From an uncultured Burkholderiales bacterium (GTDB lineage: Bacteria > Pseudomonadota > Gammaproteobacteria > Burkholderiales > Burkholderiaceae_C): a DNA stretch of 64,000 nucleotides. The stretch spans positions 29,556 to 93,555 of the forward strand of contig CAIJIT010000318.1 of assembly GCA_903820745.1 (NCBI GenBank). Reading direction: 5' to 3'. A model generated the notes under the pieces. The model made no database searches. It was not told the origin of the DNA and saw only the letters and a program-made list of their open reading frames with translations. Positions 41,242 to 51,706 of this stretch are shown here, piece after piece. Positions within the stretch are counted from its first letter, which is position 1, and the number at the start of each line of letters is the position of its first letter. The translations under genes were made by a program, and so were the position numbers.

Positions 41242-42906
41242 TTACTTGATCGGCTTGAAGCGCATCCGCTTCGGACGCGCACCCTCTTCGCCCAGACGCT
41301 TCTTCTTGTCGGCTTCGTACTCATGGTAATTGCCGTCGAAGAAGACCCATTGCGAATTACCTTCGCAGGCCAGGATATGGGTGGCAATCCGGTCGAGGAA
41401 CCAACGATCATGCGAAATCACCATGGCCGAACCGGCAAATTCAAGCATCGCCTCTTCGAGCGCGCGCAGAGTTTCCACATCAAGGTCATTTGACGGTTCG
41501 TCGAGCATCAGCACATTGCCGCCCTGCGCCAGGGTCTTGGCCAGATGCAGCCGGCCGCGCTCACCTCCCGACAGATTACCGACCAGTTTTTGCTGGTCAT
41601 TGCCCTTGAAATTGAAGCGGCCCAGATAGGCGCGGCTGGGCATGATGAATTTGCCGACGACGATGTTGTCGAGGCCGCCCGAGACATCCTGCCAGACGGT
41701 CTTGTCGTCAGCCAAGCTCTCGCGGCTCTGGTCGACAAAAGCCAGTTGCGCCGTCTTGCCGATCATGACCTTGCCGCTATCGGGCTGCTCCTGGCCCTGG
41801 ATCATGCGGAACAGCGTCGACTTGCCGGCTCCGTTGGGCCCGATGATGCCGACGATGGCACCAGCCGGCACCTTGAAGCTGAGGTTGTCGATCAGCAGAC
41901 GATCGCCAAAGCTCTTCGACACATTCTCGAATTCGATCACTTCGTTGCCGAGCCGCTCAGCCACCGGGATGAAGATCTCGTTGGTTTCATTGCGCTTCTG
42001 GTAATCGACATCCGACAGCTCTTCAAAGCGGGCCAGACGCGCCTTGCTCTTGCTCTGGCGCCCTTTGGCATTGGACCGAACCCATTCGAGTTCCTTTTTC
42101 ATCGCCTTGGCACGTGATTCCTCGCCTTTTTGCTCCTGCTCGAGGCGGCGTTCTTTCTGTTCCAGCCAGTCAGAATAATTGCCCTTCCAGGGAATGCCAG
42201 CGCCGCGGTCGAGTTCAAGAATCCATTCGGCGGCGTTGTCGAGAAAGTAGCGATCATGGGTGATCGCGACGACGGTGCCAGGGAAACGGCTGAGGAACTG
42301 CTCCAGCCAGTCGACCGATTCGGCATCCAGGTGATTGGTCGGCTCGTCAAGCAGCAGCATGTCAGGATTGGAAAGCAACAAACGGCACAGCGCGACGCGG
42401 CGCTTTTCGCCGCCCGAAAGCAGCCCGATGCGCGCATCCCAGGGCGGCAGGTTCAAGGCGTCAGCCGCCATTTCAAGCTGGAGGTCGGTGTTTTCGCTGC
42501 CGGCTGCCGCAATGATCGACTCGAGCTCGCCCTGTTCGGCGGCGAGCGCATCGAAATCAGCATCTTCATCGGCATAGGCCGCATAGACCTCATCGAGTCG
42601 CTTTTTAGCAGCCAGCACACCGCCGATGCCTTCTTCGACCGCTTCGCGCACCGATTGGTCGGGGTTCAGCTTCGGTTCTTGCTCCAGATAACCGATCTTC
42701 AGGCCCGGCATCGCAATCGCTTCACCTTCGATATCCTTGTCAACGCCGGCCATGATCTTCAGCAGGCTCGACTTGCCCGAACCGTTGACGCCGAGCACAC
42801 CGATCTTGGCGCCGGGGAAAAAAGACAGCGACACATTGCGCAAGATCTGGCGTTTGGGCGGCACCGTCTTGGTAACACGGTTCATTGAAAAGACATATTG
42901 CGCCAT
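41242..42906 (-). CDS. ettA: Energy-dependent translational throttle ABC-F protein EttA
   Basis: A 554-residue ABC-F ATPase that binds the ribosomal E site and gates entry into elongation according to ATP/ADP. Two nucleotide-binding domains are visible: GVNGSGKSS with LSGGEKRRVALCRLLL and LLLDEPTNHLDAESV, then GPNGAGKST with LSGGERGRLHLAKTLA and LMLDEPSNDLD. The linker carries EWVRSNAKGRQSKSKARLARFEEL. The C-terminus ends KRMRFKPIK, typical of EttA. The start at MAQYVFSMNRVTKTVPPKR matches the family; an upstream frame extension does not. Confidence 0.95.
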   Translation of the reverse strand: MAQYVFSMNRVTKTVPPKRQILRNVSLSFFPGAKIGVLGVNGSGKSSLLKIMAGVDKDIEGEAIAMPGLKIGYLEQEPKLNPDQSVREAVEEGIGGVLAAKKRLDEVYAAYADEDADFDALAAEQGELESIIAAAGSENTDLQLEMAADALNLPPWDARIGLLSGGEKRRVALCRLLLSNPDMLLLDEPTNHLDAESVDWLEQFLSRFPGTVVAITHDRYFLDNAAEWILELDRGAGIPWKGNYSDWLEQKERRLEQEQKGEESRAKAMKKELEWVRSNAKGRQSKSKARLARFEELSDVDYQKRNETNEIFIPVAERLGNEVIEFENVSKSFGDRLLIDNLSFKVPAGAIVGIIGPNGAGKSTLFRMIQGQEQPDSGKVMIGKTAQLAFVDQSRESLADDKTVWQDVSGGLDNIVVGKFIMPSRAYLGRFNFKGNDQQKLVGNLSGGERGRLHLAKTLAQGGNVLMLDEPSNDLDVETLRALEEAMLEFAGSAMVISHDRWFLDRIATHILACEGNSQWVFFDGNYHEYEADKKKRLGEEGARPKRMRFKPIK

Positions 42907-43088
42907 GGGGGCTTCCTGAATTTGCTGACGATTGGCTGCTGAGGCTTGCGCCCTGACAAGCAAGGCGTTCAACCCGCAATTGTCGCAGTTTCAGCCAGGG
43001 GGATCTTTTGCTCAGCTGTCAGCGACGACCCACACCGCGCCTAGAGCGAGGAACAGCGGGTTTTCCCTCGCGTTTTCGCCCATCCGGC

Positions 43089-43094
43089 TACAAT
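43089..43094 (+). promoter_or_regulatory. Likely -10 element of the DEAD-box helicase promoter
   Basis: TACAAT matches consensus at five of six positions. Transcription would start near 43101. No good -35 hexamer lies 16-18 bases upstream, so the promoter may need an activator. Confidence 0.5.
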
Positions 43095-43100
43095 CAGAGG

Positions 43101-43232
43101 CTAAGCTGCGGCTACCAGTCTTGTCGCAGCTCCTCCTTTCAGCTCAAGCACGTTCCTACCGCAGGCCCCAAGACTGGCGCTGCCCATGCAGCGCCGGCCG
43201 GCATCCAGGGCACCGTGCGCCATAAGCAAGCA
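43101..43232 (+). ncRNA. Structured 5' leader of the DEAD-box helicase gene (candidate regulatory RNA)
   Basis: A leader of about 132 bases with three perfect complementarities. Stem A pairs AGCTGCG (43104-43110) with CGCAGCT (43125-43131). Its loop contains CCAGTCTTG (43115-43123), which is fully complementary to CAAGACTGG (43169-43177), giving a potential pseudoknot. Hairpin C pairs GGCGCTGC (43176-43183) with GCAGCGCC (43188-43195) and shares two bases with the pseudoknot arm, so the two may compete. A weak ribosome site follows. The structure is read by eye only; autoregulation of an RNA helicase is an attractive but unproven role. Confidence 0.5.
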
Positions 43233-44666
<1,434 letters not shown>

Positions 44667-44683
44667 AGTCAGCTTTACCCGAT

Positions 44684-44714
44684 AAAAAGCCCGGTCGCAT
44701 TGATCGGGCTTTTT
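44684..44714 (+). terminator. Rho-independent terminator after the DEAD-box helicase gene
   Basis: AAAAAGCCCG (44684-44693) pairs with CGGGCTTTTT (44705-44714), with three further pairs inside including a G-T. The right arm ends in a T run. This is the clearest intrinsic terminator in the window. Confidence 0.85.
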
Positions 44715-44803
44715 GCATTTCGGCCCCGCGCAACTTGCGCTGAGTCATGCCTTGCCCATACCGCCGGTGCTGCAATCCTCGCATCAACGATGCAGGGGCC
44801 GGC

Positions 44804-46174
44804 ATGAAGATCACCTTTCTCGGCGCAGCCGATTCAGTCACCGGTTCACGCCATCTGCTCGATCTGGGCGAGCAACGGATCCTGCTCGATTGCGGCCTGT
44901 TCCAGGGCTACAAAGCCCTGCGTGAGCGCAACTGGGCCGGCTTGGGCGCAGCCGCTGCGAGTATCGATGCAGTCCTGCTGTCACATGCGCATCTGGACCA
45001 CAGCGGCTATATCCCGGCCTTGCGGCGCCAGGGTTTCAACGGCCAGATTTTTTCGAGCGGTGCGACCCGGGACCTTTGCGAAGTGCTGCTGCTCGACAGC
45101 GCGCATCTGCAGGAAGAAGACGCACGCCGCGCGAACCGCTATGGCACCAGCAAACATGCCAAGGCGCTACCGCTGTACACGGTCAACGACGTGAAGAAAG
45201 CCCTGACCCATTTCGTCGGACTGCCACGCGATGGTCGTTTGCAACTCGGAAGCGCATCGATCCGCTTCACACCGATCGGCCATCTGCTCGGCGCCTGTGC
45301 GATCACGGTGGTGACCGAAGGCAAGACACTGGTATTTTCTGGCGATGTCGGCCGCAACAATGACCTGCTGATGCCGCCGCCGCAAAGGCTTGAAGAAGCC
45401 GACATCCTGCTGGTCGAGTCCACTTATGGCAACCGCCTGCACCCGCCAGAGGATGTGCAAGCCAAGCTGGCGCAGATCCTGCGCGACACCATCAAGCGCG
45501 GCGGCAGTCTGCTGCTGCCCAGCTTTGCCGTCGGTCGCGCCCAGGCGCTGCTGCTGGTCCTGCAAAGGCTGCGCCAGGCGGGCGACCTGCCACAGGACCT
45601 GCCGATCTATCTGGACAGCCCGATGGCCGCGGCCGCGACCGAACTGACGATCCGCCACAAGAAACTGCTGCGCATCCCTGCTTCAGACGCCGCTGGTCTT
45701 TGCGATGGCGTTCACCTCGTGACCAAGCAGGCTGAATCGGTGAAGCTGGCTGCCAACCTGGCCGGGCCTCACAGTCGACCTTCGATCGTGATCTCGGCCA
45801 GCGGCATGGCCACCGGTGGCCGCGTTCTCAACCATCTGGAGACGATGGCGCCGCAAGCCCGCCACCATATTGCCTTCCCAGGTTTCCAGGTGACAGGAAG
45901 CCGCGGCGCCAAGATGGTCGGCGGCGCGCGCGAAGTCAAGCTGCATGGTCATTTCGTCCCGGTCAATGCCGAGGTCAGTCATCTGGAAGGCTTCTCGGGC
46001 CATGCCGATGCCGAAGGGTTGATGGCCTGGCTGCGCGGCTTCAAGCAGGCGCCTTCACAGGTTTATGTCATCCACGGTGAACCCGAGGCCAGCGACGCGC
46101 TGCGCAGTCGCATCCAGGATGAACTCGGCTGGCGCGTGCGCGTGCCCCAACATGGCGAGACAGTCGACTGCTGA
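44804..46174 (+). CDS. MBL-fold beta-CASP exonuclease/RNA-processing protein
   Basis: A 456-residue metallo-beta-lactamase-fold nuclease with a beta-CASP insert, related to archaeal/bacterial CPSF-like enzymes. Zinc ligands lie in SHAHLDHSGYIP (near 59-71), with GHLLGACAIT, GDVGRNND and VESTYGNR. The beta-CASP part has IVISASGMATGGRVLNHL, and the last His is in GFSGHADAEGL. Such enzymes act on RNA ends, but the bacterial substrate is unclear. AGGGG precedes the start by six bases. Confidence 0.92.
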   Translation: MKITFLGAADSVTGSRHLLDLGEQRILLDCGLFQGYKALRERNWAGLGAAAASIDAVLLSHAHLDHSGYIPALRRQGFNGQIFSSGATRDLCEVLLLDSAHLQEEDARRANRYGTSKHAKALPLYTVNDVKKALTHFVGLPRDGRLQLGSASIRFTPIGHLLGACAITVVTEGKTLVFSGDVGRNNDLLMPPPQRLEEADILLVESTYGNRLHPPEDVQAKLAQILRDTIKRGGSLLLPSFAVGRAQALLLVLQRLRQAGDLPQDLPIYLDSPMAAAATELTIRHKKLLRIPASDAAGLCDGVHLVTKQAESVKLAANLAGPHSRPSIVISASGMATGGRVLNHLETMAPQARHHIAFPGFQVTGSRGAKMVGGAREVKLHGHFVPVNAEVSHLEGFSGHADAEGLMAWLRGFKQAPSQVYVIHGEPEASDALRSRIQDELGWRVRVPQHGETVDC

Positions 46175-46203
46175 GCCTTGGCCGGGGGCATACTCGCCCG
46201 GGA

Positions 46204-48114
46204 ATGAAAACCCATCCGATCGTCCCGGCCGAAGTCGACTTCTCCGACCCTGCAGCCCCCACCGCCCCTGCATTCAGGGACGTTTATCACAGCCGCGCCG
46301 GCGCCATCGAGCAGGCACGCCATGTCTTTCTGGGCGGCAATGACCTGCCCCGGCGCTGGGCGCAGCGCGAGCGCTTCACCATCCTGGAGACCGGTTTCGG
46401 CCTCGGCAACAACTTCCTCGCCTGCTGGGACGCTTGGCGACAGGATCCGCAGCGCTGTCAGCAACTGGTTTTCATCAGCGTCGAAAAGCACCCGTTGCGC
46501 AAACAAGACTTGCAGCAAGCGCAGCGGCATTCGGTCCTGGCTGATCTGGCCGATCAACTGGTTGCCGCCTGGCCACCGTTGACGCCGAATCTGCACCGTT
46601 TGAGCTTTGCCGACGACCGCGTGCTGCTGCTGCTGTGTCTGGGTGATGCGCATGACTGGCTGCGGGAACTGGTGGCCGGAGTCGACGCTTTTTTCCTGGA
46701 CGGCTTCAACCCGGCCAGCAATCCGGCGATGTGGGACAAGCATCTGCTCAAAGCGCTGGCCAGGCATGCCGCTGATGGTGCAACCGCCGCAACCTGGAGC
46801 GTCGCACCGGCCCTGCGCGCTGGCCTGGCTGCAGCCGGTTTTGCCTGCGAGCGGCAACGCGGCTTTGCCAACAAAGGCGGTATGTGCGTGGCGCGCTTTG
46901 CGCCGCGCCACAAGCTGCATCAACCCGCCGGACGATTGCCCTTGGCGCCCCACGCGCGTCAGGCCCTGATCATCGGCGCCGGTCTGGCCGGCGCCGCTTG
47001 CGCCTGGGCGCTGGCAAAACAAGGCATTGCCAGCCGGGTCATCGATTCGCTGCCCGGTGTGGCGCAAGCCAGTTCGGGCAATCCGGGCGGCTTGTTCCAC
47101 GGTACGCTGAACCCCGACGACGGACTGCATGCTCGTTTCAACCGCGCAGCGGCACTGCAGACAACATCTTGGCTCGACGCGCTGCCGGCCCTACCCTGGC
47201 GCCAAGCCGGTCTGCTACGACTCGAGCTGAAACTCAGCCTGGTGCAAATGCAGGCCTTGATCGCCAATCAACGCCTGCCTTGCGACTATGTGCAGGCGCT
47301 CGACGCCGCAGCGGCCTCGCAAGCCAGCGGGCTCGACCTGCAGCAACCGGCCTGGCTCTACCCCGGCGGCGGTGCGCTACCGCCCGTGGCTTATGCCACG
47401 GCCATGCTCGCAGCGGCGCAGGCGCACACGCAGACGCAATTGAACTGCCATGTCGCCAGCATCCACCGAGCGGGCGAACATTGGCAAGCGCTGGATGCGC
47501 AAGGCAGCTTGCTGGACGAGGCGCCACTGCTGGTGCTGGCAGGCGGCCATCAAGCGATGAACCTGCTGCATGACCTGGCCCCGGCCTTGCCGCTGCTGAG
47601 GCTGCGCGGCCAGCTCAGCCATATCGAGAAGGCCGAGCCTCGGCCCAGGTTGCCGGTGGCCGGCATCGGCTATGCGATTGCTGACGGCCAGCAAGGACTC
47701 TGGTGCGGCGCGACCAGCCAGGAAGAGGACATGGACGCGAGCTTGCGTGAAGCCGACCATCAGCACAATTTGGCCCAATGGGCGCAGCTGGCCCATCTTG
47801 AGGCGATACCCGCGGCGGAACTGGCCGGCCGCGTTGGCTGGCGTCTGGCCACCAGCGACCGACTGCCCATCGTCGGCGGACTGCCGATCGCTGGCTTGAG
47901 CGGGCGGCAGGACCAGACCCGTTTCATCCCGCGTCAGCCGGGCCTGGCGATCTGCATGGGCATGGGGTCGCGCGGCATCAGCTGGGCAGCGCTTTGCGCC
48001 GAGGTGATGACGGCACAGGTCACCGGCGCGCCGGTGCCGCTGGAAGCCTGCCTGCTCGACGCAATCGACCCGGCGCGCTTTGCCGTGCGCGCAGCACGCC
48101 AACCTAAAAGCTGA
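46204..48114 (+). CDS. mnmC: tRNA 5-methylaminomethyl-2-thiouridine biosynthesis bifunctional protein MnmC
   Basis: MnmC finishes the mnm5s2U wobble base of tRNA: its FAD domain removes the carboxymethyl group and its methyltransferase domain adds the methyl. The 636-residue protein has the methyltransferase first ([15 protein letters not shown], then [17 protein letters not shown] and [12 protein letters not shown]) and the FAD-binding domain from about 257 ([17 protein letters not shown], then [15 protein letters not shown] and [16 protein letters not shown]). Both domains are intact. Its 3' end overlaps the convergent rpiA by 11 bases. Confidence 0.95.
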   Translation: MKTHPIVPAEVDFSDPAAPTAPAFRDVYHSRAGAIEQARHVFLGGNDLPRRWAQRERFTILETGFGLGNNFLACWDAWRQDPQRCQQLVFISVEKHPLRKQDLQQAQRHSVLADLADQLVAAWPPLTPNLHRLSFADDRVLLLLCLGDAHDWLRELVAGVDAFFLDGFNPASNPAMWDKHLLKALARHAADGATAATWSVAPALRAGLAAAGFACERQRGFANKGGMCVARFAPRHKLHQPAGRLPLAPHARQALIIGAGLAGAACAWALAKQGIASRVIDSLPGVAQASSGNPGGLFHGTLNPDDGLHARFNRAAALQTTSWLDALPALPWRQAGLLRLELKLSLVQMQALIANQRLPCDYVQALDAAAASQASGLDLQQPAWLYPGGGALPPVAYATAMLAAAQAHTQTQLNCHVASIHRAGEHWQALDAQGSLLDEAPLLVLAGGHQAMNLLHDLAPALPLLRLRGQLSHIEKAEPRPRLPVAGIGYAIADGQQGLWCGATSQEEDMDASLREADHQHNLAQWAQLAHLEAIPAAELAGRVGWRLATSDRLPIVGGLPIAGLSGRQDQTRFIPRQPGLAICMGMGSRGISWAALCAEVMTAQVTGAPVPLEACLLDAIDPARFAVRAARQPKS

Positions 48115-48763
48115 TTGTCTTCACACCCTCGGCCGTGCCGAGCAGGCAGACCGAGGCGGGTTTGCGGGCGAACAGGCCGACGGTCACGACGCCTGGCCAT
48201 TGATTGACGTCGGTCTCGAAAGCGATCGGCTCGGCGATCTGCAAGCCATGCACATCGAGGATCTGGCAACCGTTGTCGGTGATGCAACCGGCGCGCAGAA
48301 CAGCCCGGGCGCCGATGGCCTCGAAGCGGCGCGCGATCTGCGCCGCAGCCATCGGGATCACTTCGACCGGCAAGGGGAATTTACCCAGCAGGCTGACCAG
48401 CTTCGATTCATCGGCAATGCAGATGAATCGATCAGCCAGGTCGGCGACGATCTTCTCGCGCGTCAGGGCAGCACCGCCGCCCTTGATCATGTGGCCGGCG
48501 TGGTCGATCTCATCAGCGCCGTCGATATAGACCGGCAGGCTTTGAACCTCGCCGGCATCCAGCACGGTGATGCCCAGCGCTTGCAGCCGCTCGGTGCTGC
48601 GCAGCGAGCTCGACACCGCCCCCTTGATAGCAATGCCGCTGGCGGCCAGCGCATCGATGAATTTATCGACGGTGGAGCCGGTGCCAACGCCGACGATGCT
48701 GCCAGGAACGACATAGTGGAGCGCCGCTTGGCCGACCAGGGTCTTCAGTTCGTCTTGGGTCAT
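48104..48763 (-). CDS. rpiA: Ribose-5-phosphate isomerase A
   Basis: Interconverts ribose-5-phosphate and ribulose-5-phosphate in the pentose phosphate pathway. The 219-residue protein has [16 protein letters not shown] near residue 25, the active region [28 protein letters not shown] with catalytic Asp, Glu and Lys, then [24 protein letters not shown]. It starts one base after the stop of aroG, so the two are co-transcribed, linking pentose phosphate flux with erythrose-4-phosphate use. Confidence 0.96.
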   Translation of the reverse strand: MTQDELKTLVGQAALHYVVPGSIVGVGTGSTVDKFIDALAASGIAIKGAVSSSLRSTERLQALGITVLDAGEVQSLPVYIDGADEIDHAGHMIKGGGAALTREKIVADLADRFICIADESKLVSLLGKFPLPVEVIPMAAAQIARRFEAIGARAVLRAGCITDNGCQILDVHGLQIAEPIAFETDVNQWPGVVTVGLFARKPASVCLLGTAEGVKTISF

Positions 48764-48764
48764 A

Positions 48765-49889
48765 TCAAAGGAGATTTCTTCTGTTGCGGACGGCGGCTGC
48801 GAGCTCGCGCAGCAGCGGCTCGGTCTGGGCCCAGCCAAGGCAGGCGTCAGTGATCGAGACACCCTGCTTGAGATCGGACTTCGACTGCCCCGGCGCCAGA
48901 TCCTGCCTGCCCGGCTGCAAATGACTTTCGATCATCACACCGGTGATGCGCGCATCGCCGGCGGCGATCTGCTCCGCGACGTCATGGCTGACATCGACCT
49001 GGCGCTCGTACTTCTTGCTCGAATTGGCATGTGAAAAATCGATCATCACCTGCTCGCGCAAGCCGGCGCCGCGCAGCACATCGCAGGCCGCAGCCACCGA
49101 GGCCGCGTCGTAATTGGTCGCTTTGCCGCCGCGCAGGATGATGTGGCAATCAGCATTGCCGCGGGTCTCGAAAATCGCCGCCAGCCCCATCTTGGTCATG
49201 CCGATGAAAGCATGCGGAGCCTGCGCTGCCAGGACTGCATCACTGGCGACCTTGATGCCGCCATCGGTGCCGTTCTTGAACCCGACCGGACAGGACATGC
49301 CCGAAGCGAGCTGACGATGGCTCTGGCTTTCGGTCGTGCGCGCGCCGATCGCACCCCAGGCGATCAGGTCGGAAATATATTGTGGCGACAGCAGGTCGAG
49401 GAATTCGGTGCCAGCCGGCAAGCCCAGCGCGCTGATGTCGATCAGCAACTGACGCGCCAAGCGCAAGCCCTCGTTCATGTGGAAGCTGCCGTCGAGCTTC
49501 GGGTCGTTGATGTAGCCTTTCCAGCCGACCGTGGTGCGCGGCTTTTCGAAGTAGACCCGCATCACGATCAACAGATCCTGCTGCAACTCGTCGGCCAGCG
49601 CCTTCAGCAGCCCGGCATATTCCAGCGCCTGGTCATGATCGTGGATCGAGCAGGGGCCGACGACGACCAGCAGGCGGTCGTGGCGCCCCTGCAGGATCGC
49701 ACTGATGCCGGTTCGCGCGTTCTCGACCATTTCAAGCGCCGCATCGGAAGCCGGTTGCTCGTCAAGCAACAAGGCCGGCGAGATCAGCGGGCGAACCGCC
49801 TGGATTCTGGTGTCATCGGTGCGGGTGGCGTCGCGCGTGGCATCGCGGGAACCGATCTCGAAGTCGAGCCTGTTTTCAAATGTTGTCAT
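48765..49889 (-). CDS. aroG: 3-Deoxy-7-phosphoheptulonate (DAHP) synthase, class I
   Basis: The first shikimate-pathway enzyme, joining PEP and erythrose-4-phosphate. The protein has 374 residues. Signatures are [78 protein letters not shown] and DFSHANSSK, all normal for the AroF/G/H class. The N-terminus carries a tandem DATRDATR repeat and is longer than strictly needed. The aroG/F/H isoform cannot be told by eye, so the symbol marks class only. Confidence 0.92.
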   Translation of the reverse strand: MTTFENRLDFEIGSRDATRDATRTDDTRIQAVRPLISPALLLDEQPASDAALEMVENARTGISAILQGRHDRLLVVVGPCSIHDHDQALEYAGLLKALADELQQDLLIVMRVYFEKPRTTVGWKGYINDPKLDGSFHMNEGLRLARQLLIDISALGLPAGTEFLDLLSPQYISDLIAWGAIGARTTESQSHRQLASGMSCPVGFKNGTDGGIKVASDAVLAAQAPHAFIGMTKMGLAAIFETRGNADCHIILRGGKATNYDAASVAAACDVLRGAGLREQVMIDFSHANSSKKYERQVDVSHDVAEQIAAGDARITGVMIESHLQPGRQDLAPGQSKSDLKQGVSITDACLGWAQTEPLLRELAAAVRNRRNLL

Positions 49890-49934
49890 GCTTTCGATTA
49901 TCTATGCTGCCGGGGCCGATGAGACAATCCCACG

Positions 49935-50975
49935 ATGCAGTTGATCCCCTACGCCCTGACCCGACCTTTCTTGTTCGGCATCGACCCCGAGCAAGCCCAT
50001 GAGCTGACTTTGCATACGCTGGCGCGCTTGCAGAACACGCCCGCGCAATGCCTGTGGGCGCAAAAGCGGGTCGATGACCCCCTGCTGCTGGCCGGACTGA
50101 GGTTTCCCAACCGGATCGGCCTGGCCGCTGGGCTGGACAAGAACGGCCGCTGCATCGACGGACTCGGCGCCATGGGTTTTGGCTTCATCGAAGTCGGTAC
50201 GGTGACACCCAAAGCGCAGCCGGGCAACGACAAGCCGCGAATGTTCCGCTTGACCGAAGCAGAAGCCTTGATCAACCGTTTGGGCTTCAACAATGAGGGC
50301 CTGGCGTCTTTCCTGACCAATGTGCAGCGGGCCGGGACCTTCCGCGCCAAAGGAGGGATCGTCGGCCTGAACATCGGCAAGAACGCAGTCACGCCGATCG
50401 AGCGGGCAGCCGACGATTACCTGCTCGCGCTCGAAGGGGTATTTCCCCATGCCGACTACATCGCGGTCAATATCTCCAGCCCGAACACCAAGAACCTGCG
50501 CGAATTGCAGAGCGATGCAGCGCTCGATGCCCTGCTCTCGAGCTTGCAAGAACGCAAGCTGAAGCTTGAAACGGCGGCCAAGCGCCAGGTACCGATGCTG
50601 GTGAAAATCGCCCCTGACCTCGACGAAGCGCAAATCGCCGTGATTGCCAGGACGCTGCAGGCCAATGGCATCGACGGCGTGATCGCCACCAACACGACGA
50701 TTGCACGCGATGCCGTAAAAGGCCTGCGACATGCCGAGGAAACCGGCGGCCTGTCGGGCCGGCCTGTGTTCGAGGCCAGCAACAAGGTGATCCGGTTGCT
50801 GCGCTCAGCCCTGGGCGCCAACTACCCGATCATCGGTGTCGGCGGCGTGCTCAGCGGCGCCGATGCAAGAACCAAGTTGCAGGCCGGCGCCGACCTGGTG
50901 CAGATCTACACCGGGTTGATCTACAAGGGACCAGCGCTGGTGCCTGAATGCGCAGCGGCGATGGCGAGAATCTGA
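49935..50975 (+). CDS. pyrD: Dihydroorotate dehydrogenase (quinone), class 2
   Basis: Oxidises dihydroorotate to orotate at the membrane, passing electrons to quinone, in pyrimidine synthesis. The 346-residue length and N-terminal helix ([21 protein letters not shown]) fit class 2. [19 protein letters not shown] binds [18 protein letters not shown] holds the catalytic Ser, and TNTTIARD with [11 protein letters not shown] complete the site. It is divergent from aroG over 45 bases. Confidence 0.96.
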   Translation: MQLIPYALTRPFLFGIDPEQAHELTLHTLARLQNTPAQCLWAQKRVDDPLLLAGLRFPNRIGLAAGLDKNGRCIDGLGAMGFGFIEVGTVTPKAQPGNDKPRMFRLTEAEALINRLGFNNEGLASFLTNVQRAGTFRAKGGIVGLNIGKNAVTPIERAADDYLLALEGVFPHADYIAVNISSPNTKNLRELQSDAALDALLSSLQERKLKLETAAKRQVPMLVKIAPDLDEAQIAVIARTLQANGIDGVIATNTTIARDAVKGLRHAEETGGLSGRPVFEASNKVIRLLRSALGANYPIIGVGGVLSGADARTKLQAGADLVQIYTGLIYKGPALVPECAAAMARI

Positions 50976-50996
50976 GCGCGCAATAGAGAAGCGCGC
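50976..50996. terminator. Hairpin between convergent pyrD and PEP-CTERM genes
   Basis: GCGCGC (50976-50981) and GCGCGC (50991-50996) can pair around a 9-base loop. There is no T run; termination would be weak. Confidence 0.3.
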
Positions 50997-51020
50997 ATGA
51001 CCCGCTGGCCGTTCACCCTG

Positions 51021-51569
51021 TCAAGGCTGTGAACCGGGCCTGCGGCGTCGCGCCACAAAGCCGACCACGCCCAGACCTGCCAACAGCATCGCATAAGTCT
51101 CGGATTCGGACTCAGATTCGGATTCGGATTCGGGAGCAGGAGATCCTGAGACAGTACCCGGATACGTCGTATGGTCGAGTTTGACTTTGCCGGTGAGATC
51201 GCTTTTAAAGTCGCCGCTATTCAGCACGCCCTTCCAGCTCAACAGGGTCAGGAAACCGCTGTTATGTGGGAAGGTCAAAGTGTCGATTGCGCCATTGCTG
51301 ATGTCTTGTATCACCCCGGAAAAATTGCTGACGGCTAACGCCGGAATAGCGGAGGCCTGCAATGCGTTGACGGACACGCTTGAACAGGTGTCGATGATGA
51401 AGCTCAACCCATCGTCCAGCACATTATTTGCAAGGTAACTCGAAGTAAGCACTGTCTTGTTCTCAAAGGCTGCCGAGCTCAGGGTGACAAGGTCACAGGT
51501 CGCTGCACTAGACACCAAACAAAGTCCACCCAACCAGGCAGCGGCAGCAATCGATTCAAGTTTCATCAT
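51021..51569 (-). CDS. PEP-CTERM-type surface protein with repeat-expanded sorting motif
   Basis: A 182-residue secreted protein with a signal peptide (AAAAWLGGLCLVSSA). The C-terminus has the exosortase-sorting layout: acidic segment, hydrophobic helix (YAMLLAGLGVVGFVA) and a basic end (RRRRPGSQP). Exosortase usually recognises P-E-P before the helix; here a run of Glu-Ser pairs (PESESESESESE) from hexamer repeats occupies that place. The mature part (CDLVTLSSAAFENK and the rest) is Ser/Thr rich and not recognised. No exosortase is in view. Confidence 0.85.
   Translation of the reverse strand: MMKLESIAAAAWLGGLCLVSSAATCDLVTLSSAAFENKTVLTSSYLANNVLDDGLSFIIDTCSSVSVNALQASAIPALAVSNFSGVIQDISNGAIDTLTFPHNSGFLTLLSWKGVLNSGDFKSDLTGKVKLDHTTYPGTVSGSPAPESESESESESETYAMLLAGLGVVGFVARRRRPGSQP
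51108..51137 (-). repeat. GAATCC hexanucleotide repeat in the PEP-CTERM gene
   Basis: About five imperfect copies of the hexamer GAATCC (with GAGTCC and GAATCT variants) encode alternating Glu-Ser before the sorting helix. It is a candidate slippage site. Confidence 0.8.
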
Positions 51570-51644
51570 GGTCAGGCGTCCGGGAGAGGTTGAGAGGCGC
51601 AGCAACTTGCCATCCAGCGTCCTCGAGTCTCCATGACCCTGACC

Positions 51645-51672
51645 TTTAAACCTTGATCGCCCCCCTGTTCAA
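51645..51672 (-). promoter_or_regulatory. Possible promoter of the PEP-CTERM gene
   Basis: On the minus strand TTGAAC (51667-51672), 16 bases and TTTAAA (51645-51650), in a locally A+T-richer spot after the parC stop. Confidence 0.35.
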
Positions 51673-51706
51673 TCTAGGCCCCGGGCCGCCACCTTTCCGG
51701 CATTCT

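Larger units (their letters stand above)
42907..43232. other. Divergent ettA/DEAD-box helicase intergenic region
   Basis: A 326-base divergent gap without a coding frame I can support. It holds the ettA upstream region and, on the plus strand, a probable promoter and a structured helicase leader (see separate entries). Confidence 0.7.

Noticed and set aside
46063..47130. 355-codon minus-strand frame opposite mnmC and the beta-CASP gene end
   Set aside because: Spans two unrelated real genes and has no motif; shadow.
49816..49850. Tandem DATRDATR at the aroG N-terminus as a possible regulatory repeat
   Set aside because: Only two copies in a variable N-terminal extension; no evidence of function.
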